DNA of 64,000 bases from Roseibium aggregatum (GTDB lineage Bacteria; Pseudomonadota; Alphaproteobacteria; Rhizobiales; Stappiaceae): NCBI RefSeq assembly GCF_014692675.1, contig NZ_JABFCZ010000010.1, positions 62,001-126,000 of the forward strand, read 5' to 3'. Positions 16,689-25,123 of the stretch are shown piece by piece. Positions within the stretch are counted from its first letter, which is position 1. Each line of letters starts with the position of its first letter. Made by a program: the position numbers and the translations under genes. The notes beneath the pieces were generated by a model, which saw nothing but the letters and a program-made list of their open reading frames with translations, ran no database searches and had not been told where the DNA came from.

Positions 16689-17989
16689 AGCGGCACCCCG
16701 AGCGCCCGAGCGCGCTCAAGGCGCGGCGGCGGGTCGACGCAGGCGTCCGGTTCATTCAGGCTGTGATTCAGGATCCGTCGCGCGATGTTGTCTGCGGCAA
16801 CCGGCACGCCCTGCCGATTGTGGATCGAGCCGCGCACCTGGATCGTCCCGGCAATCGCACGCAGAAATGCCTCGAGCAACTCCGGGTCCGGCTTTTCCGG
16901 CCTCGTCCAAAAGGCTTCCAGCGGCGCGCGGGATGTCAGACCGGCGATATCGTAATGGGCGGGAACCAGTGTCTTCACCGGCAAGCCCGCCTGCAGCGCC
17001 TCAAGGCCTGCCGTGGAATTCAATGTCACCATGCCGCTTGCGTGCTTGAACAAGGCACCGAGATTGCCGCCATCGAAGAAGTGAACCCGGCCTTCAAGCC
17101 GATGGCGTTCGGCGGCCTCACCGATCACCTTCGGCCAGTTTTCATAGCCCACGTCCAGGGGATGGCTTTTCAGAACAAGGTGTGCGGCCGTCGGCGCCGC
17201 TTCTGCGAAAGAGCTCAGCACCAGGTCTATGACGTCCGCGAAGCTGGCGTAGGGCGAATGGCGGCGCAGCTGGAAATCGCCTTCCAGCTGGAGCGGCAGG
17301 ATAAAGAACGGCGTGCCGTTCTCGACCAGCCCGGCCAGAGCCGTGTCCGCTTGCCTGTTGCGCCTCTTCTCGCCCAGGAGCCGGATCGCCCCGCGCAGGT
17401 ATTCGGGAACCGGGTGGTAGATCGTATGGCGCTCATAGTGCGGATAAAGCGGCTTCAAAATGACATTCGCCAGATTGTAGATCACGTCGGGAACAGTCTG
17501 CAGATAGAAGGAGCCTGGGAACATCGGCGTGAAATCGACGTCGCCGACCGCGTTCGCGATCCGCCTGACATGCACCGGATCGTCGGGGAAATGGCTCAGC
17601 GTCGACAAACCGTTCTTCTCCAGGGTCATCCAGCCGGGACGCAGGTAACCGAGTTCGGTCACGGCGATCTGAATGCCCTGTTGTTTGGCGCACTTTATGG
17701 CGAGACGATGGTAGACGCGCTGATCGCCGTGGAGAACCAGATCGGTGATCCGGTTCTCTTCCAGAAACCGGTCGATAAATTCCGGCCAATCCGACGGCCG
17801 CCCGCGAAAGGACGAACATTCCGGGCCGTGCCAGTGCAGCCAGTCTCCGGCGCACAGATTGATACGGAACACGTCGTGACCGGCTTCGCGGATGCGGTTT
17901 CCCGTCAGGCGGAAGAGCGGCGACAGCGGCCCCTGCAGGAACAGGACTCTGCGGCGGTCCGGCTCTTTCCGGTCATTCACGCCAGGCAT
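16685..17989 (-). CDS. KpsS-like capsule glycosyltransferase, copy 1
   Basis: A 434-residue member of the capsule biosynthesis KpsS-type family. It shows VLFLQGPLSPLF at the N-terminus, the INLCAGDWLHWHG block near residue 45, and LVLKSHPLDVGYENW near residue 265, followed by LNSTAGLEALQAGLPVKTL, the sugar-nucleotide region. KpsS in E. coli adds the first beta-Kdo to a lyso-phosphatidylglycerol anchor. Here the acceptor may differ because of the neighbouring polyketide/oxoamine synthase genes. The coding sequence overlaps the next gene upstream by 17 nt and the KpsC-like gene downstream by 4 nt, so the three are surely one operon. It is clearly paralogous to the 17973-19331 gene. Confidence 0.82.
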   Translation of the reverse strand: MPGVNDRKEPDRRRVLFLQGPLSPLFRLTGNRIREAGHDVFRINLCAGDWLHWHGPECSSFRGRPSDWPEFIDRFLEENRITDLVLHGDQRVYHRLAIKCAKQQGIQIAVTELGYLRPGWMTLEKNGLSTLSHFPDDPVHVRRIANAVGDVDFTPMFPGSFYLQTVPDVIYNLANVILKPLYPHYERHTIYHPVPEYLRGAIRLLGEKRRNRQADTALAGLVENGTPFFILPLQLEGDFQLRRHSPYASFADVIDLVLSSFAEAAPTAAHLVLKSHPLDVGYENWPKVIGEAAERHRLEGRVHFFDGGNLGALFKHASGMVTLNSTAGLEALQAGLPVKTLVPAHYDIAGLTSRAPLEAFWTRPEKPDPELLEAFLRAIAGTIQVRGSIHNRQGVPVAADNIARRILNHSLNEPDACVDPPPRLERARALGVPL

Positions 17990-19331
17990 AGGACCACAAT
18001 TCGGTTTTCGAGCGGTTGGCCATCTGCTCGGCGAACGTGGTGGCTATCCCCATCTGCCGGGCCTTTTCAAGGCGCGGCGGGGCCTCGCAGAGCGCGCCGG
18101 GAAGGTTGACCGAGCCTTCGACCAGCTTGCGGGCCATGTCCCTCGCCCCGGCCCTTCGTCCCCTGTCGGTATAAAAGCACCCCTTGACCTGAATGGTTCT
18201 GGCGAGCAGGCGTTCCAGGTCTTCCACCAGGGTCCTGTCCGGCCGGGTTCCATCCTTCCAGAAATCATCCAGCGGCTTCTGGCAGGTGAGCCCGGGAATA
18301 TCATAGAGCGCGATGCCCAGAACCTTCGTCGGGCATTTGGCGCGTAACGCGTGAATGCCGGTGGTGCTGTTGATGGTCAGCGCACCGGCGGCATTGCGCA
18401 GCAGGCGATCCAGATTGCCGCCGTCGATGACATAGACGCGTTTCTTGACACCGTATTTCCGTGCGAGCTTGCGCAGGATCTTCCGCCAGGGCTCGATCCC
18501 GTTATCAAGCGGATGCAGCTTGAACACGAGATGGGCGGCGACGGGCGCCACCTTGGCGAAGGACCGGATGACCTCCTCCGCCGCCTCGGCAATATGATCG
18601 TAAGGGGAATTGTAGCGCAGCTGATAATCGCTCTGCAGCTGAAGCGGAAACACGAAATAGGGACAGCCGGCCGCAATCACATCGTCGATCAGATGGGCCG
18701 CATTCCGGTTGCGCCGTTTCGCCAGGAGAAGTCTTGGAATGTTGCTGAGGTAGTCGGGCAGCGGGTGGTAGAGTTTGTCGCGCACGAAGTTCGGATAAAG
18801 CAGCTTTAACAGGACGTTCGACATGTTGAACGTCACCTCGTTCACGGCTTCGGCGTAGAACGGATAGGTGTAGAGGTGACGCCGGTCGGGCTCCGGCAGG
18901 CCTTCGGCCGCAGCCCGGATCCGGTCGGGATCGTTGGGAAACAGCGAATGCGCGGACATCCCGTTTCGCTCCAGCGTGATCCAGTCCGGCCGCAGATATC
19001 CGAATTCATAGGCTGTGCAGGTCAGGCCGAGGTCCGCCCCGACTTCGGCTGCGGCCACGTGATAGGGCATCCGGTCCGCATAGTAGACGATATCGGTAAC
19101 GCCGTTTTCAAGGCAGAACGCCTTGAGCCAGCCCTGCCAGTCCTCCAGCGAGCCACGGTAGGAGGCACAGCGGCGGTCGTGCCAGAAGAACCAGTCTCCG
19201 GGGCACAGGTTGATGCGCAGCGTGCGGCAGCCGAGAAGTTCCAGCTCGTCTGCAACAGTCCGGGCGAAGATCCCAGGCGGCCCCTGAAGGAACAGGAATA
19301 CCTTTGAAGCCGGCTGTCCGTTCGCTAACAC
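17973..19331 (-). CDS. KpsS-like capsule glycosyltransferase, copy 2
   Basis: A 452-residue paralogue of the preceding gene, with VFLFLQGPPGIF, RINLCPGDWFFWHD and LVFKLHPLDNGIEPW in the same order and spacing. The terminal SNSTTG-type motif reads LTINSTTGIHALRAKCPTKV. The start is GTG at 19331 preceded by AGG. Two adjacent KpsS-like genes are unusual for a group-2-type capsule locus, which normally has one KpsS and one KpsC. The pair may add successive linker sugars, or the second copy may do work that the N-terminal KpsC module does elsewhere. This is inference. The gene heads the three-gene glycosyltransferase operon. Confidence 0.82.
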   Translation of the reverse strand: MLANGQPASKVFLFLQGPPGIFARTVADELELLGCRTLRINLCPGDWFFWHDRRCASYRGSLEDWQGWLKAFCLENGVTDIVYYADRMPYHVAAAEVGADLGLTCTAYEFGYLRPDWITLERNGMSAHSLFPNDPDRIRAAAEGLPEPDRRHLYTYPFYAEAVNEVTFNMSNVLLKLLYPNFVRDKLYHPLPDYLSNIPRLLLAKRRNRNAAHLIDDVIAAGCPYFVFPLQLQSDYQLRYNSPYDHIAEAAEEVIRSFAKVAPVAAHLVFKLHPLDNGIEPWRKILRKLARKYGVKKRVYVIDGGNLDRLLRNAAGALTINSTTGIHALRAKCPTKVLGIALYDIPGLTCQKPLDDFWKDGTRPDRTLVEDLERLLARTIQVKGCFYTDRGRRAGARDMARKLVEGSVNLPGALCEAPPRLEKARQMGIATTFAEQMANRSKTELWSYAWRE

Positions 19332-19390
19332 CTTACACCTGTTTTTCCGACTGCCGTCCCCTCTCTTGTCGAAGCGTTCGCGGCTCTGCC

Positions 19391-20527
19391 TTAGAAATTG
19401 TTACCGATACTCTGGACGCTCGAGACGTTGCTGATCAACGGCGCGATGATCTGCAGGAACTTGCCGAACTCAGCAGTCGGATGGTTCGCGACGTACAGGA
19501 TGTCCTTGTCCCGCATCTCGAAGAAACGGGCCAGGAAGAACCCTTTCGCATCCAGCAGGCTCAGCCTGTAGACAACCGGCACGCTGCTCTCGTTGCCCAG
19601 CTTGTTTGCGATCTCGGGACGCAGTTCGCGCACGAGATCGGTGTCTTCAAACCGGAAGAGGAAGATGCCGGCCGCATCGGCACGATAGTCGTTCAGGCCG
19701 CCAACGGTTGCAAGGGCTTCGGCAAGGGTCACGCTCTTGGTCTTGAACGGGACGAGCTGGTTCGCCTTCACGGCTCCGAAAGCAGAGAAGGTCCGCGGTC
19801 GGTGCGACAACAGGATTGTGTCGTTCGGCGAGACCAGAACGTTGTTTTCCGGATAGTCGATCAGATGTTCCAGGCGGGTGGTGCCTGCCCGGTTGCCCCG
19901 CTTCAGGGTGACGACCGTTTCATAGGTCGCCTCACGGGAGCCGCCGGCCGTGGCCACAAGGTCCAGAAGACGGGTATTTCTGAGCGGCAACGGATAGACG
20001 CCGGGCGAGCCGACATCGCCGACGACAACGGCGGTCGCGCTGAGCTTGTCTTTCAGGGTGACCAGCACCTGAGGTTCGACTGCCTTGCCGACCAGCTTTT
20101 TCTGGATCGACTGGCGCAATCCCTCGACGCTGAGACCCGCAGCCCGGACCCGTCCCGCATAGGGGATGAAGATATAACCGGATTCATCGATAACGACCGG
20201 GATGGTGCTGTTTGCGCTGTCACTGCTGGCAAACAGGCCGTCCTTGGACGCTTCCCAGATACCGACCTCGAGAGTGTCGCCCACACCGAGCAGGTAACTC
20301 TTGTTGCCCTGGCCGACACCATGGAATTCATTTGCAAATGCCAGAGGACGGTAACGCTTGATTATATCGATGTTCGACGGATCGATCGAAATGATCGAAT
20401 AGGCACCTTCCTGAGAATTGGATTCGATATCCTGCGACGTAATATTCATCGCCGCGGGACCTTCTGACGGCAGTGCTCCGCACCCCGCCAGAGCCGCCCC
20501 CAAAATCAAAACTGCGGAAAATCTCAT
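19391..20527 (-). CDS. Outer-membrane polysaccharide export lipoprotein (OPX, Wza/KpsD type)
   Basis: A 378-residue lipoprotein. The signal peptide ends in the lipobox LAGC at residues 13-16. The poly-export domain begins around YLLGVGDTLEVGIW near residue 80 and is followed by SLBB-like beta-grasp repeats, for example GDVGSPGVYPLP near residue 167. Proteins of this family form the outer-membrane channel through which capsule or exopolysaccharide leaves the cell. It lies 59 nt upstream of the KpsS-like operon in the same direction, so it is probably co-transcribed. The inner-membrane exporter (KpsMT or Wzx/Wzy with KpsE) is not in the window. Confidence 0.87.
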   Translation of the reverse strand: MRFSAVLILGAALAGCGALPSEGPAAMNITSQDIESNSQEGAYSIISIDPSNIDIIKRYRPLAFANEFHGVGQGNKSYLLGVGDTLEVGIWEASKDGLFASSDSANSTIPVVIDESGYIFIPYAGRVRAAGLSVEGLRQSIQKKLVGKAVEPQVLVTLKDKLSATAVVVGDVGSPGVYPLPLRNTRLLDLVATAGGSREATYETVVTLKRGNRAGTTRLEHLIDYPENNVLVSPNDTILLSHRPRTFSAFGAVKANQLVPFKTKSVTLAEALATVGGLNDYRADAAGIFLFRFEDTDLVRELRPEIANKLGNESSVPVVYRLSLLDAKGFFLARFFEMRDKDILYVANHPTAEFGKFLQIIAPLISNVSSVQSIGNNF

Positions 20528-20804
20528 ACTTATTCCGTTCCACCCGATCCTTTAGCGGTGTCGTAGCATGTCGAGTATTCACCTGTCCAAGAATGCTCGC
20601 CCCAAGTCCCCTGAGGAATTCCTGCTGTTGTTCTTCGGCAACAGTGAACCCGGTATTCCTTAATGTTTTGAGTCGCTTTTGTTTTTTAATTCCGGAGCAT
20701 TCCGTTCCAGAACGACATTTTTTCAATCCTACGATAAGAATCACTCGTTTTCTGCATTATTCAGACATCGGCCGCAGCAAATGAAAACCGGGAGCCAGCC
20801 AACC

Positions 20805-21986
20805 ATGTCGCCGACCCAAGAAACGCTCGAAAATGACATTCGAACAGCGGCAAACCGGCTTTCTGACTGGATTGTCGATTCGGCATTTCCCCGCTGGCAT
20901 TCCGGCGGCTACGATTCGGAAAGCGGGGCCTTTTTCGAAACCATCGACATCGTCTCCGGAAAAGGAACGGATGCGCCCGTCCGCACCCGCGTGCCTGCAC
21001 GCCAGATCTATTGTTTCGCGCAGGCGGGAACCCTCGGCTGGCAAGGTCCCTGGCGGGAGGTCGTCGCGCACGGCCTGAACTGGTACCTGGAGCATTGCAG
21101 AATCCCCGACACGAGCTTTGCGGCGGTGGTCGCAACCGACGGCACCCATCTCGATTCCGATTTTGACCTTTATAATCAGGCCTTTGCCCTTCTGGCTTTT
21201 GCCCATGCGGGCCATGTCCTCACCGAACGGCGGACCGACCTGTTCGCGGATGCCGCCGGTCTGCTGACCCTTCTACGGGAATACTACGGGCATCCGGCCG
21301 CCGGCTTCCGGGAGGCCAATCCGGATCGCCTGCCGCTATGCTCCAACCCGCATATGCACCTGTTTGAAGCCGCCCTCGCGCTGGAAGAAGTCGGCGCAGG
21401 CAGCATCTGGAGTGACCTCGCCGACGAGATCGCCCGTCTGGCCATGGACAAGTTCATCGATCCCGTCTCCGGGGGTTTGCGCGAATTCTTCAACCTCGAC
21501 TGGTCGCCTTTTGCCGGAGAGCAGGGCCGCATCATGGAACCCGGCCACCAGTTCGAATGGAGCTGGCTGCTGACCAGATGGGGCAAGGCCCGAAACGACT
21601 TCGAAGCCCTGGCGAAAGCACGCCGCCTCTACCAGATCGGCATCTCCCATGGCGTTGATCCCGAACGCCAGGTCGCAATCATGACACTCCATGATGATTT
21701 TTCCGTCTTTAATCCGATGGCCCGCTTGTGGGGGCAAACCGAATGGCTGAAGGCAGCCGTCTCGATGGCCGGTGTTTCCATCGGCTGCGAACGCGACGCC
21801 TATCTGGCCGACGTTCTTCGCGCCATGAAAGCGCTCGAAACCTATTTCGAGGACGTACCCGATGGTCTTTGGAAAGACAAATTCGATAAAATGTATACAT
21901 TCAAGACAGAGCCAGCTCCAGCCAGCTCTTTCTACCACATTGTCTGCGCCGCCCTTGAGCTGTCTGACTTTTGTAGTCAAATTTGA
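20805..21986 (+). CDS. AGE-family epimerase/isomerase (N-acylglucosamine 2-epimerase or mannose-6-phosphate isomerase-like)
   Basis: An (alpha/alpha)6-barrel protein of about 393 residues. Conserved family stretches are CSNPHMHLFEAALAL and EPGHQFEWSWLLTRWG, containing the catalytic histidines of AGE-type sugar isomerases. The frame is open further upstream to 20679, but that extension is low-complexity and unlike the family. ATG 20805 follows GGGAG and gives the usual length. An ATG at 20781 is possible. Members interconvert N-acetylglucosamine/N-acetylmannosamine, cellobiose, or mannose and fructose (6-phosphate). The divergent orientation from the capsule export gene fits supply of a capsule sugar, but this is inference. 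The exact sugar cannot be told. Confidence 0.85.
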   Translation: MSPTQETLENDIRTAANRLSDWIVDSAFPRWHSGGYDSESGAFFETIDIVSGKGTDAPVRTRVPARQIYCFAQAGTLGWQGPWREVVAHGLNWYLEHCRIPDTSFAAVVATDGTHLDSDFDLYNQAFALLAFAHAGHVLTERRTDLFADAAGLLTLLREYYGHPAAGFREANPDRLPLCSNPHMHLFEAALALEEVGAGSIWSDLADEIARLAMDKFIDPVSGGLREFFNLDWSPFAGEQGRIMEPGHQFEWSWLLTRWGKARNDFEALAKARRLYQIGISHGVDPERQVAIMTLHDDFSVFNPMARLWGQTEWLKAAVSMAGVSIGCERDAYLADVLRAMKALETYFEDVPDGLWKDKFDKMYTFKTEPAPASSFYHIVCAALELSDFCSQI

Positions 21987-22151
21987 TTTTTCCCGATGAA
22001 TTGGATCACTACGCCAACACCATCTCCGGCAAGTCCTCCAACGCCCACCAATAAAATATGTATACACCCTTCCACGAAAGCCAATTTCTTTCTATAGAGG
22101 TGGGCACGTGGTTCACGAAATGACCGGTCCGGTCTCCCAGGGAGGAAAATC

Positions 22152-23063
22152 ATGTCTCCGGCACGCATCATCGACGGCAAGGCTGTTGCCGAATCCGTCC
22201 GCGAGGAAATCACCCGCCGCGCAGCAGCCCTTGTGGAGGCGAAAGGCGTCCGCCCCGGTCTCGCCGTCGTTCTTGTCGGCGAGGACCCTGCAAGTCAGGT
22301 CTATGTCCGCAACAAGGACAGAACGGCCGAGGCCTGCGGTTTTCATTCCGTGAAACATACCCTGGCCGCCGACACGCCGGAGACGGACGTCCTTGCCCTT
22401 GTCGACAGGCTGAACCAGGATCCTGCAATCCACGGCATTCTGGTCCAGCTCCCGCTTCCCGGACACATCGACGAAAGCAAGGTGCTGCGCCTGATCAAGC
22501 CGGAAAAGGACGTCGACGGCTTCCACCCCATCAATGTGGGTCTGCTGACCACGGGCGAACGGGACCATGCTCTGGTTCCCTGTACGCCGGCAGGCTGCCT
22601 GGTATTGCTGAAACGCACCCTGGGCGGAAATCTCTCAGGGCTGTCCGCCGTCGTTATCGGACGGTCGAATATCGTCGGCAAGCCGATGGCCAACCTTCTG
22701 CTGCAGGAAAGCTGCACGGTCACGATTGCCCACAGCCGGACAAAGGATCTGCCTGCCGTCGTCAGGGAAGCGGATATCGTTGTGGCCGCCGTCGGACGCC
22801 CGGAGATGGTGCGCGGTGACTGGATCAAGCCGGGCGCCGCGGTCATTGACGTCGGCATCAATCGCATCCCCGCTCCGGAACGCGGCGAAGGCAAGACCCG
22901 GCTCGTCGGCGATGTGGCATTCGAAGAGGCCCTTCCCCATGCCGGAGCCATCACACCGGTGCCCGGCGGCGTCGGACCGATGACCATTGCCATGCTGATG
23001 GCCAATACGCTCACCGCAGCCCGCCGGCAGCTTGGCCTCCCCGAGGAAGAGCCGCTGTTCTGA
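22152..23063 (+). CDS. folD: Bifunctional methylenetetrahydrofolate dehydrogenase / methenyltetrahydrofolate cyclohydrolase
   Basis: FolD of 303 residues, normal length. It carries the catalytic Tyr and Lys in YVRNK, the folate site in [10 protein letters not shown], and the NADP-binding [14 protein letters not shown]. The C-terminus has [11 protein letters not shown], a signature of the family. It interconverts methylene-, methenyl- and formyl-tetrahydrofolate in the cytoplasm. The start at ATG 22152 follows GGGAGG. It is a single gene with its own upstream region. The one-carbon route to formate links it loosely with the demethylation genes at the start of the window and the formate dehydrogenase further on. 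Confidence 0.97.
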   Translation: MSPARIIDGKAVAESVREEITRRAAALVEAKGVRPGLAVVLVGEDPASQVYVRNKDRTAEACGFHSVKHTLAADTPETDVLALVDRLNQDPAIHGILVQLPLPGHIDESKVLRLIKPEKDVDGFHPINVGLLTTGERDHALVPCTPAGCLVLLKRTLGGNLSGLSAVVIGRSNIVGKPMANLLLQESCTVTIAHSRTKDLPAVVREADIVVAAVGRPEMVRGDWIKPGAAVIDVGINRIPAPERGEGKTRLVGDVAFEEALPHAGAITPVPGGVGPMTIAMLMANTLTAARRQLGLPEEEPLF

Positions 23064-23224
23064 TCTCCACCGTAACATGAGGCCGAACACCGGATTCCCG
23101 GCGAATAACCGTCGGGAACCGTAACAGGTGCGACATTGTTCCGACTGCGGTTGCAGAAGACCCGCAGATCATGTCAGGCTTGGGTCCTTATCCAAGGATA
23201 TAAGAATTTTTCAGGGAGCCGGTC

Positions 23225-23617
23225 ATGGCAATCGGATCAATTTCGCAGCCCGGCAAGGACGGGGCAGATTCCAGTACCGACTACACGCTGGGTGAACGGA
23301 TCTGCAAGGCACGGGATGCCGTCGGCCTTTCCACCGCGCAGCTTGCCAGACGCCTCGGCATCAAGACCTCCACCCTGCAAGGCTGGGAAAGCGACCGTTC
23401 CGAACCGCGTTCCAACAAACTCGTCCTGCTCGCCGGCCTCCTGAACGTCAGCCCGACATGGCTTCTGGTCGGACGGGGCTCGGCTCCGATCCAAGATGAC
23501 GACGATGCCCAACTGGATAACGTGCGGCTCGCGCTCGACCGGATCCACAACCAGGCAATGGCCCTGGTGGAGGACATCGAACGGCTGAAACAACGGATCG
23601 ACGGCGATATCAGCTAG
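23225..23617 (+). CDS. XRE-family helix-turn-helix regulator
   Basis: A 130-residue regulator with an HTH_3 DNA-binding domain at about residues 22-77 (LGERICKARDAVGLSTAQLA...LQGWESDRSEPR). The C-terminal tail (about 90-130) is predicted to be helical and charged, probably for dimerisation. The start follows GGGAG. It is convergent with the malate/lactate dehydrogenase gene, and the element between them supplies part of its stop codon: the TAG at 23615-23617 overlaps the terminal repeat. The target genes are unknown. Adjacent folD upstream is separated by 160 nt, so co-transcription is uncertain. Confidence 0.85.
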   Translation: MAIGSISQPGKDGADSSTDYTLGERICKARDAVGLSTAQLARRLGIKTSTLQGWESDRSEPRSNKLVLLAGLLNVSPTWLLVGRGSAPIQDDDDAQLDNVRLALDRIHNQAMALVEDIERLKQRIDGDIS

Positions 23618-23885
23618 AGCCTTTCCCGGTTAGATTGAAGCATTCTGCCGGAGGCGGTTTGGTTCAAGGCCGAGGGATTTGACGAAGGCCGTGCTGGCTG
23701 CACGGTCGAGGCGAAGCCCGACGGCATTGGACCAAACCGGCCCGGCCCATTCGGGTTTGTGTCCGGCGGACGCCTGCTTTGTCGGGCCGCTTGCCCATAG
23801 CCCCGCTATGGGCTTCACGCCCCTCCGCGCAGATCGCCTCGCCGGACGGCAAACAGAATGCTTCAATCTAACCGGGAAAGGCTCT
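23616..23885. repeat. MITE-like intergenic element B (270 bp) with perfect 32-bp terminal inverted repeats
   Basis: The left end 23616-23647 begins AGAGCCTTTCCCGGTTAGAT. Positions 23854-23885 are its exact reverse complement over all 32 bases. The interior is GC-rich and has no gene with a ribosome binding site. The left end overlaps the stop of the XRE gene. The right end encodes the last residues (SLSRLD) and the stop of the dehydrogenase read on the minus strand. The left shoulder CATTCTGCCGGAGGCGGTTT resembles the same position in element A. No target-site duplication is seen. It may also act as a long bidirectional terminator hairpin between the two convergent genes. Confidence 0.8.
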
Positions 23886-24894
23886 GCCCCCCCGCCAGCT
23901 TGCGCACTTCGTCGAGAATGAGACGGGGAACTTCCATACCCTCACGCTCGGCTTTCAGACGCGCCCCGATGCGGCGGCTGCCCGGCAGGCGTGCACCTTC
24001 CGCACCGGCCATGGCTGTCATCAGCGCCGCGATGCGCTCGCCATAAGTTCCGCCCGACGAAAGGCCGGGATCGATTGCAATGATCGTCTGGCCGAGATTT
24101 GGCGGGTCTCCCTCCCCCGAAAAAAGACCCGAGGCCTCAAAGCCGAAACTGGAGCCGACAAGAGCCGCCGCCATCACCTCCACCATCATGGCGAGCGCGG
24201 CCCCCTTTGCGTCGCCGATCGGCAGCATTGTCCCCTCCATGGCGGCGGCGGCATCGGTGGTCGGGTTACCGTCCCTGTCCAGGGCCCAGCCCTCCGGGAT
24301 CGGCCGCCCCGCTTTTTCCGCCGCCATGATCTTGCCCTTGGCGACCCGGGAGACCGCCAGATCGATCACCAGGGAAGCGGAACCGGGCACCGGAGCCGCA
24401 AAGGCGATCGGGTTGGTGCCGAAGAGCGGCTCCTTAGCCCCCCAGGGAGCGATCGATTTCGGCGCATTGCCGAAAACAAGCGCGACCAGCCCCTGATCGG
24501 CCAGGCGTTCGCAATGCAGCCCGCCCTGACCGAAATGATGGGAACGCCGGACCGCGGCCATGGCAATGCCGTTTCCGCGCGCCATCTCCGGCAGGGCATC
24601 GAGGGCCAGATCCAGTGCCGGGTAGGCAAAGCCGAAGGCGCCGTCGACCCGAACCAGAGATCCGGTGACCCGCTCCAGTGACGGCCGGGCAAAACCGTCC
24701 ACCTTTCCCGACTGCGCCTGCGCCGAATAGGACGGAACGCGCGACAGGCCGTGGCCCGGCTGGCCGGCTGCTTCGGAAGCCACGAGCGCGCTGGCGACCC
24801 TTGCGGCGATGTCGGGCGCGGTCCTGTTGGCAATCAGGGCCGCGGTTGCAAGCTGCTGCGCGGCGTCAATCGAAATCACGTCTGTCTCGGCCAT
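23863..24894 (-). CDS. Ldh2-family malate/L-lactate dehydrogenase-like oxidoreductase
   Basis: A 343-residue NAD(P)-dependent dehydrogenase of the type-2 malate/lactate/ureidoglycolate family, which is unrelated to Rossmann-fold malate dehydrogenase. Marks are GHGLSRVPSY near residue 48, the catalytic histidine region RRSHHFGQGGLHCE near residue 115, and GTNPIAFAAPVPG near residue 157. Substrates in the family range over malate, lactate, ureidoglycolate and 3-dehydro-L-gulonate, so the reaction here is open. The last seven codons and the stop come from the terminal repeat of element B. The native C-terminus was therefore probably altered by the insertion. It is divergent from gabD. Confidence 0.87.
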   Translation of the reverse strand: MAETDVISIDAAQQLATAALIANRTAPDIAARVASALVASEAAGQPGHGLSRVPSYSAQAQSGKVDGFARPSLERVTGSLVRVDGAFGFAYPALDLALDALPEMARGNGIAMAAVRRSHHFGQGGLHCERLADQGLVALVFGNAPKSIAPWGAKEPLFGTNPIAFAAPVPGSASLVIDLAVSRVAKGKIMAAEKAGRPIPEGWALDRDGNPTTDAAAAMEGTMLPIGDAKGAALAMMVEVMAAALVGSSFGFEASGLFSGEGDPPNLGQTIIAIDPGLSSGGTYGERIAALMTAMAGAEGARLPGSRRIGARLKAEREGMEVPRLILDEVRKLAGGQSLSRLD

Positions 24895-25123
24895 GGGGTC
24901 CCGGTAACTGCAGAGGGAGTAGGTGAAGGGATTTTCCCTCTATCACGACTTGAACCCGCCTGCGACGGCTTTAGAACGGGCCGCCTTGCTCCAGGTGTAC
25001 TGCTTCCCGCGAATCCGGCTTGCATGGCGAAGGCCCCTCCCTCTATCAAGTGGCCACCAGGGTCCTGCAGCCGCATGGCCCTTCATCAGCACAAGGGCGC
25101 CGTCGCGCCGAAGGGAGCAAGGG

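Noticed and set aside
20679-20804. N-terminal extension of the AGE-family enzyme
   Set aside because: The extra 42 residues are unlike the family, and ATG 20805 has a better ribosome binding site.
24923-25123. N-terminal extension of GabD
   Set aside because: The extension overlaps the upstream region of the divergent gene and is unlike aldehyde dehydrogenases; ATG 25124 follows AGGGAG.
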